Positions 43,177 through 51,534 of a stretch of DNA of 64,000 nt are shown piece after piece (position 1 is the first letter of the stretch; each line of letters starts with the position of its first letter). The stretch lies in NCBI RefSeq assembly GCF_031501865.1, contig NZ_JARRCW010000001.1, forward strand, positions 3,982,001-4,046,000, written 5' to 3'. The notes beneath the pieces were generated by a model, which was not told the DNA's origin, did no database searches, and saw only the letters and a program-made list of their open reading frames with translations. Made by a program: the position numbers and the translations under genes. This DNA is from Pseudovibrio sp. M1P-2-3. GTDB taxonomy: Bacteria > Pseudomonadota > Alphaproteobacteria > Rhizobiales > Stappiaceae.

Positions 43177-44925
43177 TCACTGGCCCAGCGCAACCCCTTC
43201 ACGGCGAGGATCAACACCTCCTTCCAACCCTTCCGATGAGATATAAATCCCATGAAGCCCAGAGTTCATGTCTTTGATATCCACGTCATAGCCAAGCATT
43301 TCCAGAGGTTCCTTCAGCTCTTCCATCCAGGTTCCTTTTTCCAGATCATAGGTTCCAAAGCGGTTAATTGCATGAGGAAACTCGACGGCTTGCTGGATAT
43401 TCATATCCCACTCCAACATTGCTAACAATGATGTGGCAACATAACCAATAATCCTGCTTCCTCCGGGAGATCCAATCGCTATCACAGGCTTATCATCTTG
43501 CATGACAATTGTGGGTGCCATGGATGAACGCGCGCGCTTTCCCGGCTCAACCCTATTGGCAATCGGAACTCCGTTTCGATGAGTTCTAAACGAAAAATCC
43601 GTCGATTGGTTATTGAGCAAAAATCCATTTGTCATTAATCGGGAGCCGAAGCCATTTTCGATTGATGAAGTCATAGAAACAACATTTCCGTCAGCATCAA
43701 CGATCACAAAATGGGTCGTAGATGGAAGTTCAAGACTCTCATCGTCAGCCTGCCTCATGGCATGGTCCCATGGAGGAGTACCTGCTACTACCTGTTCCGG
43801 AGACAATGCCTTTTCACCCGCCAGTAACTTGGCGCGCTCCGCCATATAACCAGGAGACGTTAATCCCTTTGTTGGCATCGGCACAAAATCACTATCTGCC
43901 ATGTAGCGCGCCCGGTCAGCAAAAGCGAGACGAGATGCGTCTCCAATCAAACGCCAGCTCTGAGGTGCTTTATCTCCCTTCTCTTTCAAATCAAAGGAGG
44001 ATGTAATCCCCATGATTTGGCCAACACTCAAACCACCTGAGGAGGGGGGCCCCATACCACAAATTTCATAGGATTTATAAGGTGTACAGACCGCCGCACG
44101 CTGGATAACCCGGTATGATGCAAGATCCTCCAAGCCCAAAAGGCCGGGGTTCACCTCTGCATCGCGCACCGTAGCGACAATATCCTCAGCTATCTGCCCC
44201 GTGTAAAATGCAGCTGCCCCACCAGCTGCCAAAGTTTCCAAAGTCTTCGCATAAGCGGTATTTTTCAGTGTAGAGCCAACCTGTAAAGGCAAGTCACTAG
44301 GTAAGAAGTACTCGCGCGTCTCCTGATAGCGAGAGAGGTTGGCAACATCTGCGGCTATTAAGGAGTGGAGCCTTGGGGATACTGTAAACCCTTGACGGGC
44401 CAGACCTATAGCTGGCTCCAAAACTTTCGCCCAAGGCAGACTGCCATACTTGGCATGCGTGTCATACAGCAATCGAACAAGACCTGGAGCTCCGACGGAG
44501 CGCCCACCGATAACAGCCTCAAAGAATTCCAGAGGCTCTCCTTGAGGATTTAAAAATAGCTCTGGCGTTGCGGTACGCGGTGCTGTTTCCCTCCCATCAT
44601 AAGTGGTCAGCTTGTCGTGAACAGCATCATAATAAACAAGAAAGCCCCCACCTCCTAAGCCGGAGGATTGAGGCTCAACCAACCCTAATGTTGCCTGTAC
44701 TGCAACCATTGCATCAATTGAGTTCCCGCCCAACTGAAGCATTTGAAAGCCCGCTTGCGAAGCATATGGATTTGCCGTCACCACCATGAAGTTTTCAGCG
44801 GACACAAGGTTTGTTTCTTGTGTCCCACTTTCCCCTTCTGGGGCAAATGTGTCACTTGCCTGTTGAGCACCAGAATAAGGCAGGAATGAAAAAAACAATA
44901 AATAAACCAGTAGCGCCCGTAACAT
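43177..44925 (-). CDS. ggt: Gamma-glutamyltranspeptidase
   Basis: This 582-residue periplasmic Ntn hydrolase cleaves gamma-glutamyl bonds of glutathione and related peptides. It has a signal peptide (to about residue 20), SSGLGGGGFLVYYD, and the self-cleavage site PSTTHFVIVD whose Thr403 becomes the N-terminal nucleophile of the small subunit. SMAPTIV, GSPGGSRI and the QAVEFP end are also visible. The length is normal. It is a single gene with no glutathione genes beside it. Confidence 0.95.
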   Translation of the reverse strand: MLRALLVYLLFFSFLPYSGAQQASDTFAPEGESGTQETNLVSAENFMVVTANPYASQAGFQMLQLGGNSIDAMVAVQATLGLVEPQSSGLGGGGFLVYYDAVHDKLTTYDGRETAPRTATPELFLNPQGEPLEFFEAVIGGRSVGAPGLVRLLYDTHAKYGSLPWAKVLEPAIGLARQGFTVSPRLHSLIAADVANLSRYQETREYFLPSDLPLQVGSTLKNTAYAKTLETLAAGGAAAFYTGQIAEDIVATVRDAEVNPGLLGLEDLASYRVIQRAAVCTPYKSYEICGMGPPSSGGLSVGQIMGITSSFDLKEKGDKAPQSWRLIGDASRLAFADRARYMADSDFVPMPTKGLTSPGYMAERAKLLAGEKALSPEQVVAGTPPWDHAMRQADDESLELPSTTHFVIVDADGNVVSMTSSIENGFGSRLMTNGFLLNNQSTDFSFRTHRNGVPIANRVEPGKRARSSMAPTIVMQDDKPVIAIGSPGGSRIIGYVATSLLAMLEWDMNIQQAVEFPHAINRFGTYDLEKGTWMEELKEPLEMLGYDVDIKDMNSGLHGIYISSEGLEGGVDPRREGVALGQ

Positions 44926-45097
44926 CTAAACCCCCTTGACTCACACGTCCACGTTTCCCGTGTGATTTCGGCTCAACAGCTCTGAACGATTACCAACAAC
45001 AAAAGAGCAGGCAAAGGCAGAAGTATCCAAGTGAGGACACATCATGACCGTTCAAATTACCCAAGCCTATCATAATCTTTTTTAAGTTCAGTGTTAA

Positions 45098-45133
45098 AGT
45101 TCTCTACGCTCTCCCCGCAGAAAGTAGAGAACT
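45098..45133 (-). terminator. Probable terminator downstream of the Cys-rich gene pair
   Basis: A perfect 10-bp inverted repeat (AGTTCTCTAC and its complement) with a 16-base loop lies 36 bp beyond the stop of the second Cys-rich gene. On the minus strand it is followed by a short T run (TTTAAC). A fit as terminator is reasonable but the T-tract is short. Confidence 0.5.
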
Positions 45134-45168
45134 GAACCCATTCATGACCTTCAAAACCGCAACCTCCA

Positions 45169-45501
45169 TCATGGAATAAGACAGGTGCTTTCATGTTCAC
45201 TATCTGTTTCGCAGCACGTCCATTCGGTCATTCCTGCTGCACAACTCTCTTGGGTCTCTGAGCGACGAACACACAGACGTTTAACTTCAAACGACCTCCC
45301 AGAATATTGTGAAAAGTTGGCCAAAAAAACTCTAACTTGGTTTGGAGCATCCACGCCAGGGCTCACCTCCATTAAGCAAGTCCCTTCCTGTATATGTCGC
45401 ACAACAATACTATAGTCACTTGCAAATACTGAAGAGGTCAACACAAAGCAAACGATTGCACTCGCCTCAACAGCGCCAAACCAGAGCCTCGAAATACTCA
45501 T
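45169..45501 (-). CDS. Small exported six-cysteine protein, paralogue of its neighbour
   Basis: This 110-residue protein has an N-terminal hydrophobic signal (AIVCFVLTSSVFA) and a mature part of about 80 residues with six cysteines. It shares with the upstream gene product the pattern of a first Cys, APN, RxFxxxxLCxRR, SCAAGxTEWTCCE and the C-terminal CLIP. The even number of cysteines suggests three disulfides in the periplasm or outside the cell. I do not recognise the family. The gene is 22 bp downstream of its paralogue, so the two are likely co-transcribed. Confidence 0.7.
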   Translation of the reverse strand: MSISRLWFGAVEASAIVCFVLTSSVFASDYSIVVRHIQEGTCLMEVSPGVDAPNQVRVFLANFSQYSGRSFEVKRLCVRRSETQESCAAGMTEWTCCETDSEHESTCLIP

Positions 45502-45523
45502 GGTTTCACCTCAGGCAACAACA

Positions 45524-45865
45524 TCAAGGTATTAAACAAACCGTATCTTTACCTGAAACGCCTTCACAACAAGTCCACTCTGTAAATCCGGCAGCACAAG
45601 AATCAGCTGTGGCCGTACGACGATGACATAGCTTTGAGGTTCGAAAGGTCCGAGCGTCATCCCTGTCCATGTCAGCTAACATAACAATGTCATTATTTGG
45701 AGCATTGGGGCCGATTGAGACTTCAATTTCACAACTCCCTGATTCGGCGACCCGCACGGTTATTGTACCCGGAGCCTCTTCCGCTGTTGCAACTGTTGCT
45801 CCAGCGAATAGGGTTCCAAAAATGAGAATAACAGCTACACCAACGCTTTTAAGAATAGTCATCAT
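45524..45865 (-). CDS. Small exported six-cysteine protein, paralogue of its neighbour
   Basis: This 113-residue protein has a signal peptide (VAVILIFGTLFAGATVATAEE) and a mature domain of about 84 residues. Its six cysteines fall at the same relative places as in the downstream paralogue: SCEIE, KLCHRR, DSCAAG, WTCC and VCLIP. The mature sequence is rich in Asp and Glu. I know no family of this pattern. A tandem duplication is the simplest origin. The C-terminal motif TEWTCCE...CLIP is the best-conserved part. Confidence 0.72.
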   Translation of the reverse strand: MMTILKSVGVAVILIFGTLFAGATVATAEEAPGTITVRVAESGSCEIEVSIGPNAPNNDIVMLADMDRDDARTFRTSKLCHRRTATADSCAAGFTEWTCCEGVSGKDTVCLIP

Positions 45866-45997
45866 TTAGTTGGGCCTTTCTTGCCATTGGCGTTCACCAA
45901 GAACTACCAGCGTGAGACGTGACCACAGCATATACGAGTGTTTTTTCGCTCCCGTTATTCTTAAAGCGAAAATTACAAAACGTCTGGAAAGAACACG

Positions 45998-46570
45998 CTA
46001 ACCAACTTTCCAGCGGCTCAACGCCCCTTTAGGATCGATGCCAAGGCAAGCGATGGAGCGGGCGGCGATCTCCCTAGTTTGAGCTTCAAACTTTGTAACA
46101 CCATTATAGAAGGCGGGCACAGGCGGGCAGATGACAGCACCCATTTGCGTGAGTTTAAGCATGGCTTCCAAATGCCCCTGATGGAGCGGAGCTTCACGCG
46201 GCGCAACTACTAGCTTACGCCGTTCTTTTAAGGTGACATCCGCCGCGCGGGTCAACAAGCTATCAGAAAAACTATAGGCCGTCGCTGAAAGCGTGCGCAT
46301 GGAACAAGGTGTAATCAGCATTCCGTCAATTGGATAGGAACCAGAGGCGATAGCGCTTGACATGTCTGCACCATCATAAACAGTATGTGCCAGCGTGTTC
46401 AGCTGTTCCACACCACTCTCTCCTAGCTCATGGGAAATGGTCACTGCCGCACCTGAGGATAACACCAGATGACTTTCCACGCCCAGATCTCGCAGGATTT
46501 CCAGCGCACGAACGGCCAAAATGGATCCGGAAGCCCCAGTAACACCAACAATGATACGTTTTCCTGTCAT
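45998..46570 (-). CDS. ubiX: Flavin prenyltransferase UbiX
   Basis: This protein of about 190 residues prenylates FMN to make the cofactor of UbiD decarboxylases. It has the N-terminal GVTGASGSILAVRALEIL, a PCSMRTLSA motif and VAPREAPLHQGHLEAMLKL near the end. The ATG at 46570 follows AAGGCAGAG and gives the typical length; an ATG at 46600 would add ten residues. It lies downstream of ubiD in the same direction, after 180 bp that contain an 18-bp palindrome. Confidence 0.94.
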   Translation of the reverse strand: MTGKRIIVGVTGASGSILAVRALEILRDLGVESHLVLSSGAAVTISHELGESGVEQLNTLAHTVYDGADMSSAIASGSYPIDGMLITPCSMRTLSATAYSFSDSLLTRAADVTLKERRKLVVAPREAPLHQGHLEAMLKLTQMGAVICPPVPAFYNGVTKFEAQTREIAARSIACLGIDPKGALSRWKVG

Positions 46571-46681
46571 CTCTCTGCCTTCAAATCTGGTTGTTTGCAA
46601 TGCTCTTCGCCTAAGGGGTGCCTATAATACTGTAAAATGGAAACCGGCTCGGGGGCCGAAGTGACACCGTAGAGCCTGGGT

Positions 46682-46699
46682 ACTTTGCCTAGGCAAAGT
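46682..46699. promoter_or_regulatory. Perfect 18-bp palindrome between ubiD and ubiX
   Basis: ACTTTGCCTAGGCAAAGT is a perfect palindrome about 50 bp after the ubiD stop and 112 bp before the ubiX start. It has no T-tract beside it, so an operator for ubiX seems more likely than a terminator. The binding protein is unknown. Confidence 0.5.
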
Positions 46700-46750
46700 C
46701 AGTAGGGTGCGGAATTCATCACAATCGTCACCACGGGGTCCACTTACCTT

Positions 46751-48301
46751 CTATTTATTTTCGTCCCGTTCACCTGATTTCATACCCTGCAAGCCAGCTG
46801 GAAACAGCTCGTCCCAGCGTTCTTCCACACGGGTCTTTATATCTTCCGGCATAACAATAGTCTTCGCCCATTCGCGGCTGGTTTCACTTCCTATCTTGGT
46901 AGTGGCATCAACCCCAAGTTTGCCGCCAAGCCCTTCCAGCGGAGAAGAGAAATCAAGACTGTCCGTCGGAGTACGGTCCAGCACAACGAGATCTCGCGCA
47001 GGATCCATACGTGTTGCCACCGCCCACATAACATCCGACCAGCTGCGGCAATTAATATCATCATCCACACAGATGATCATCTTGGTCATGGTGAACTGGG
47101 GAAGCAGCGACCACATGCCCATCATCACCCGCCGTGCCTGTCCAGCATAAGACTTTTTGATCTTCAGAACAGCAATACGGTAGGAACAAGCCTCCGGCGG
47201 CAGCCACAAGTCTTCCACTTCCGGCAATTGTTGCTTGAGAATTGGCAGGAATACGTCATTCATCGCCTCGGAAAGTACAGCAGGTTCATCAGGCGCACGG
47301 CCTGTAAAGGTGCTCATGTAAACAGGGTCTTTTCTGGCTGAAATGCGGGAAATATTATAGATGGGAAACTGCTCCGGCGCGTTGTAATAACCGGTGTGGT
47401 CCCCATAGGGACCTTCTTCGGCAGTTTCAAACGGTTCAGCGTAGCCTTCAAGCACAATCTCACTGCTTGCCGGTACATGCAGCGGGATATCCTTGCACGG
47501 CATTAACTCAGGGCGCTTTGAGGACAAAAGTCCTGCAAGGGTTAATTCTGTCACCTGCGAGGGTGTTGGGATTACGGCAGATAATATAGTTGCTGGATCC
47601 GCGCCAATCGCCACTGCCACGGGCATTTTCTCGCCTTTTGCCGCCCATAGACGATGATGCGCCGCACCGCCGCGCATGGAAAGCCAGCGTAAAATGGCGG
47701 TTGTCTTACCAGTTACCTGAATACGATAGATGCCAAGATTATATTGGGAAGGATCATCTGCCCCCGGAGGGCGGGTGATGACGATCCCCCAAGTGATAAG
47801 TGGCGCTACATCCTCCGGCCAGCAGGTTTGTACCGGAAGCTGGGAAAGGTCGAGCGGCAACTCTTCAAAATCACGAGGAGCCTTTACCCGTTTGGGCCGC
47901 GCGTTATAGGCTGCCTGAGCCACCGGCATAGCCTCCCACAAACCTTTCAGGCCCTTTGGCGGGGTGGGGGAGCGCAAGTACGCCATAAACTCGCCAAGTT
48001 CGCTCAATTGATCCGCCCTGCACCCAAGGCCCATGGCTACACGCTCTCGAGTGCCGAAAATATTAGTGACCACAGGAAGAGACCCGCTTAATCCATTTTC
48101 CCAGATTGGCCGATTAAACTGTAAAGTTGGCCCTCCTTGAGCTAGGACCCGCCGGTGCACCTCTGTCATCTCTACATTAAGCGAGACCGGCGCATCCACA
48201 TTAACCAGTTGCCCCTTTCCCCGCATATGCTGAAGAAACTGAGAAAGATCGGCAAAAGCAGGCTGGCTTCTTTTATACATGTACGCGTCCAATCGCTCCA
48301 C
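46751..48301 (-). CDS. ubiD: 3-octaprenyl-4-hydroxybenzoate decarboxylase UbiD
   Basis: This 516-residue prenyl-FMN-dependent decarboxylase of ubiquinone synthesis has the family segments LSQFLQHMRGKGQLVNVD, RWLSMRGGAAHHRLW, EGPYGDHTGYYN and an ICVDDDINCRSWSDVMWA region. It removes the ring carboxylate after prenylation. The start is uncertain: a GTG at 48301 is the longest and an ATG at 48280 would drop seven residues; neither has a strong ribosome site. It is divergent from ubiT, and the FNR-type box at 48381-48394 lies 80 bp upstream of the GTG. Confidence 0.93.
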   Translation of the reverse strand: MERLDAYMYKRSQPAFADLSQFLQHMRGKGQLVNVDAPVSLNVEMTEVHRRVLAQGGPTLQFNRPIWENGLSGSLPVVTNIFGTRERVAMGLGCRADQLSELGEFMAYLRSPTPPKGLKGLWEAMPVAQAAYNARPKRVKAPRDFEELPLDLSQLPVQTCWPEDVAPLITWGIVITRPPGADDPSQYNLGIYRIQVTGKTTAILRWLSMRGGAAHHRLWAAKGEKMPVAVAIGADPATILSAVIPTPSQVTELTLAGLLSSKRPELMPCKDIPLHVPASSEIVLEGYAEPFETAEEGPYGDHTGYYNAPEQFPIYNISRISARKDPVYMSTFTGRAPDEPAVLSEAMNDVFLPILKQQLPEVEDLWLPPEACSYRIAVLKIKKSYAGQARRVMMGMWSLLPQFTMTKMIICVDDDINCRSWSDVMWAVATRMDPARDLVVLDRTPTDSLDFSSPLEGLGGKLGVDATTKIGSETSREWAKTIVMPEDIKTRVEERWDELFPAGLQGMKSGERDENK

Positions 48302-48380
48302 AGGCGTTTTAAAAGGATCTCGCCCAGCGTCACTTATGGGGAGCTATCCCCTCTTTTTGAAGGTCTCGCCCTACCTTGCC

Positions 48381-48394
48381 TTGATATTTATCAA
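48381..48394. promoter_or_regulatory. FNR-type binding site in the ubiD/ubiT divergent promoter
   Basis: TTGATATTTATCAA matches the FNR consensus TTGAT-N4-ATCAA at all ten defined positions. It is centred about 57 bp before the ubiT ATG. Activation of ubiTUV by an FNR/FnrL protein at low oxygen fits the oxygen-independent function of these genes. Confidence 0.8.
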
Positions 48395-48444
48395 TGATGC
48401 CTCCCTCCGCACCTCCTACCTGTTTTCTTAAAGGAGATGCGTAA

Positions 48445-48978
48445 ATGTCGTTTCAGCCTGATCGGGGCATGTTTCCCCCTCTAGTTCAAAGTGCCCTGCG
48501 GTTTGTTCCCCCACCTCCTCTGGGATTCATCTTAACCCGCGCAGTGCGCAAGCTCGCCCGCCAAAGGCCTGACCTTTTTGAGCGTCTGGATACCTACCGT
48601 CACGCCCACTTCATCATTGATCCGTTGGACGTGCCCCATGTGTTCCGCCTCATTCCCAATGGCGAACACGCAACCGTTGAAATGTTTACCCGTAAGGAAA
48701 TGCCGGAGGGCACCGCCCGCATCTCCGGTCCCCTTGTTGTGCTCCTAGGTCTTGTGGATGGTACTTACGATGGCGATGCGGTGTTTTTTACCCGAGATCT
48801 GGTGATTGAAGGCGATACGGATGCGGTTCTTGCCCTACGTAACACCATGGAAGAAGCGGACCTGACACCGGCCGAACTTCTGGGCTTTAAAGGCTCACTA
48901 CGCGAGAAGGTGGACAGTGCAACCAGCAGAACCCTCGACAGTCTTCGCCGCCGGTTGGATGCACCCGACGCAACCTAA
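48445..48978 (+). CDS. ubiT: UbiT, SCP2-domain lipid-binding protein for anaerobic ubiquinone synthesis
   Basis: This 177-residue protein has an SCP2-like lipid-binding domain (HFIIDPLDVPHVFRL, ISGPLVVLLGLVDGTYDGDAVFF). UbiT is the accessory factor, related in role to UbiJ, that binds prenylated intermediates for UbiU/UbiV. AAAGGAGATGC precedes the ATG. It is the first gene of the rightward ubiT-ubiU-ubiV unit, 36 bp before ubiU, and lies just after a perfect FNR-type box. Confidence 0.9.
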   Translation: MSFQPDRGMFPPLVQSALRFVPPPPLGFILTRAVRKLARQRPDLFERLDTYRHAHFIIDPLDVPHVFRLIPNGEHATVEMFTRKEMPEGTARISGPLVVLLGLVDGTYDGDAVFFTRDLVIEGDTDAVLALRNTMEEADLTPAELLGFKGSLREKVDSATSRTLDSLRRRLDAPDAT

Positions 48979-49014
48979 AAAGAGTTCCCCCGTCTTCCAG
49001 CCATAGGAAACCCA

Positions 49015-50031
49015 ATGCCCCCTATTCATAATAGTAAACCCTCACTGGAGCTGGTTTGCCCCGCTGGTACCCCAGCAGCCCTGAAGGCGGCTGTGGAAGC
49101 CGGCGCACACAGCGTTTACTGCGGGTTTCGCAATGAAACCAACGCCCGTAACTTCCCCGGTCTGAACTTTTCCGAACGCGAGCTGAACACTGGCGTAAAG
49201 CTTGCGAGAAAACATGGTACCAACGTCTTAGTGGCAGTGAACACCTTTGCCAGAGCCGGAGATACCCGTATCTGGACAAAAGCTGTTGATGCGGTTGCCG
49301 CCTCCGGTGCCCATGCCATTATCGCTGCCGACCTTGCCGTGCTGGATTATGCCGCCACGCATCACCCTGATCTGCGCCTTCATCTTTCAGTGCAGGCTGC
49401 CGCGGCAACGCCTGAGGCGATCCAGTTCTATCAGGACACATTCAACGTGCGCCGCGTGGTTCTACCCCGTGTTATGTCCGTTGAGGAGATTGAAAAGCTC
49501 AATAAGGAAATCAAAGTGGAGACGGAAGTTTTCGTCTTCGGCGGTTTGTGTGTCATGACAGAAGGGCGCTGTGCCCTCTCCTCGTATGCCACTGGAAAGT
49601 CTCCCAATCTCACAGGCGTGTGCTCGCCCCCTGGTGATGTGGACTACGCCGAAAACGGCGGCACATTAAGCGCTCGCCTTGGCGGCTTCACCATTGACCA
49701 GTTCGAAAGCGGAGAATCTGCAGGCTATCCAACCCTTTGCAAGGGCCGGTTTAAAGCCAATGGCGAAACATCCTACCTCTTTGAGGACCCAGTCAGCCTC
49801 AATGCTGCCGCTCTCCTGCCGCGCCTGCGAACCGCTGGGGTGACAGCTCTCAAAATCGAAGGCCGTCAACGTGGTAAAGCCTATATATCACAGGTGGTTA
49901 AGGCCTTCCGAACTGCCGTTGACGCACTCGACGCCGGGGGCAATGCGGAGGAAGAGGTTTCCGCTATGCTGGCCACCATGACCGAAGGGGGCCGCGAAAC
50001 CACCGGTGCCTATAAGAAAATCTGGCGATAA
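49015..50031 (+). CDS. ubiU: UbiU, Fe-S U32-family subunit of oxygen-independent ubiquinone hydroxylase
   Basis: This 338-residue member of the U32 peptidase-like family forms a heterodimer with UbiV and carries a 4Fe-4S cluster. The four expected cysteines are visible: Cys179 (GGLC), Cys186 (EGRC), Cys203 (TGVC) and Cys242 (PTLC). It starts with LELVCPAGTPAALKAAVEAG. The pair hydroxylates the ubiquinone ring without O2, using prephenate as oxygen donor in the E. coli system. It is 9 bp upstream of ubiV. Confidence 0.92.
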   Translation: MPPIHNSKPSLELVCPAGTPAALKAAVEAGAHSVYCGFRNETNARNFPGLNFSERELNTGVKLARKHGTNVLVAVNTFARAGDTRIWTKAVDAVAASGAHAIIAADLAVLDYAATHHPDLRLHLSVQAAAATPEAIQFYQDTFNVRRVVLPRVMSVEEIEKLNKEIKVETEVFVFGGLCVMTEGRCALSSYATGKSPNLTGVCSPPGDVDYAENGGTLSARLGGFTIDQFESGESAGYPTLCKGRFKANGETSYLFEDPVSLNAAALLPRLRTAGVTALKIEGRQRGKAYISQVVKAFRTAVDALDAGGNAEEEVSAMLATMTEGGRETTGAYKKIWR

Positions 50032-50040
50032 GGGCAGACA

Positions 50041-50937
50041 ATGAAAAAGATAGAACTCTCCCTCGGCCCCAATTTTTTCAATTGGCCCAATGAAAAGCTG
50101 GTGGATTTTTACGCCCGTATGGCCGATGAAACCGATTTTGACCGTATCTACATCGGTGAAGTGATTTGTGGCAAGCGTATGCCGTTTTCCGATAAAGTCT
50201 GGCCACAGATAATCGAGCGCCTTCTGGCAGCTGATAAAACCGTCGTTCTGTCAACCATGGCTCTACCTGTTACCGTGCGTGACCGCAAATCCATTGCTTC
50301 GCTTTCGGAAATGGACCTGCTGATGGAAGTTAACGACATCAACGGTCTGGCACGCCGCGCAGGTTCGCCCTTTGTGGGTGGCCCATTCCTCAATATCTAT
50401 AATGAAGGTGCGGCCAAAGCCCTCATGGACCGGGGCATGGAAACCCTGTGTCCACCTGTTGAACTGCCACTTACTTCCACAAAAACTATTGCAGAGGCCC
50501 TGCCAGAGCTAACAATTGAATTGTTTTCTTTTGGTCGTCTTCCCCTAGCTGTCTCCGGTCGCTGCTATCATGCCCGCGCCCATAAGCTACATAAAGACAA
50601 CTGCCAGTTTGTCTGCGACAAAGACCCCGATGGAATGGACGTGAACACGCTGGACGATCAGGAGTTTCTGGCCGCCAATGGCATCCAGACCCTGTCTCAC
50701 TCCGTACAGGCCATCACAATGGAAAGTCAAGAGCTGAAAGAGAACGGTATTGGCCGCCTGCGCATCTCACCCCATTCCTTCGACATGTTAGCGGTCAACC
50801 ACATCTACCGCGATCTGGTGGATGGCAAGATCAGCGGTAAGGACGCCCGCGCCAAACTGGAAGAGCTGCCGCTCCCCGGCAAACTGGTGGATGGTTACAT
50901 CGGCGGTAAACCCGGCCACCTTCTGGCAGCCGAGTAA
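50041..50937 (+). CDS. ubiV: UbiV, Fe-S U32-family partner of UbiU
   Basis: This 298-residue U32-family protein pairs with UbiU. The four cysteines of its Fe-S cluster are present: Cys43 (VICG), Cys175 (SGRC), Cys188 (DNC) and Cys192 (FVC). It starts LSLGPNFFNWP. It closes the ubiTUV unit. Loss of either partner abolishes anaerobic ubiquinone formation in E. coli, and the spacing of 9 bp suggests coordinated synthesis here. Confidence 0.92.
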   Translation: MKKIELSLGPNFFNWPNEKLVDFYARMADETDFDRIYIGEVICGKRMPFSDKVWPQIIERLLAADKTVVLSTMALPVTVRDRKSIASLSEMDLLMEVNDINGLARRAGSPFVGGPFLNIYNEGAAKALMDRGMETLCPPVELPLTSTKTIAEALPELTIELFSFGRLPLAVSGRCYHARAHKLHKDNCQFVCDKDPDGMDVNTLDDQEFLAANGIQTLSHSVQAITMESQELKENGIGRLRISPHSFDMLAVNHIYRDLVDGKISGKDARAKLEELPLPGKLVDGYIGGKPGHLLAAE

Positions 50938-50958
50938 AACACGTAGCTGCCCTTTTCA

Positions 50959-51369
50959 CTAGAGGGGCAGCTGCTCTACAGCCAGCATCACCAGCATGAC
51001 CCCGCCGGTCAGGCCCAATACCATTGTCACGGCAGCACCTACAAACCTGTAAACATTCACCGGCTTTCGCGAAAACACACCGATGGGGTGCATGACACGG
51101 GCGATCAGGAACAACGCAGCCCCCCAGGACAGAATACTAGCGCTTGTGCCGCCTATTTCTAAAAGACCAAGCAAAATCAGCATGATTGGAGCGTTTTCGG
51201 CAAGATTACCGTGAGAGCGGACATATTTCACCAAGCCCATTTTATCGGCCTCTCCCAAAGACTGGCGAAACCTCCCCCTTGCCCCTGCAACGATCAGCGC
51301 CCACAGCATCTGGTAGGTCACAAGAACCCCCGCAGTGAGCGCCGTAATCAACGGATATTGAATCTCCAT
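50959..51369 (-). CDS. MAPEG-family membrane protein
   Basis: This 136-residue protein has four hydrophobic helices. It starts with ITALTAGVLVTYQMLWALIVAGARG and contains ARGRFRQSLGEAD and HGNLAENAPIMLILLGLLE, the pattern of bacterial MAPEG (membrane-associated eicosanoid/glutathione metabolism) proteins. The true substrate in bacteria is unknown, though glutathione-dependent chemistry at the membrane is likely. It is a single gene, convergent with ubiV. Confidence 0.88.
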   Translation of the reverse strand: MEIQYPLITALTAGVLVTYQMLWALIVAGARGRFRQSLGEADKMGLVKYVRSHGNLAENAPIMLILLGLLEIGGTSASILSWGAALFLIARVMHPIGVFSRKPVNVYRFVGAAVTMVLGLTGGVMLVMLAVEQLPL

Positions 51370-51534
51370 AACTCCCTCCCCCTCTTTCGCAAACTGGATT
51401 TAAGTTTTGTGATTCTATAGTAATTTCACGTAAGTACGTTAGTTCTTAAGTAGAGGTTTTCATTCATTGATAACTGGACTTTATTTATTGAACTAAGCAA
51501 CTATCACGAGGCACAGGCGAAAAGGCCAATCACG

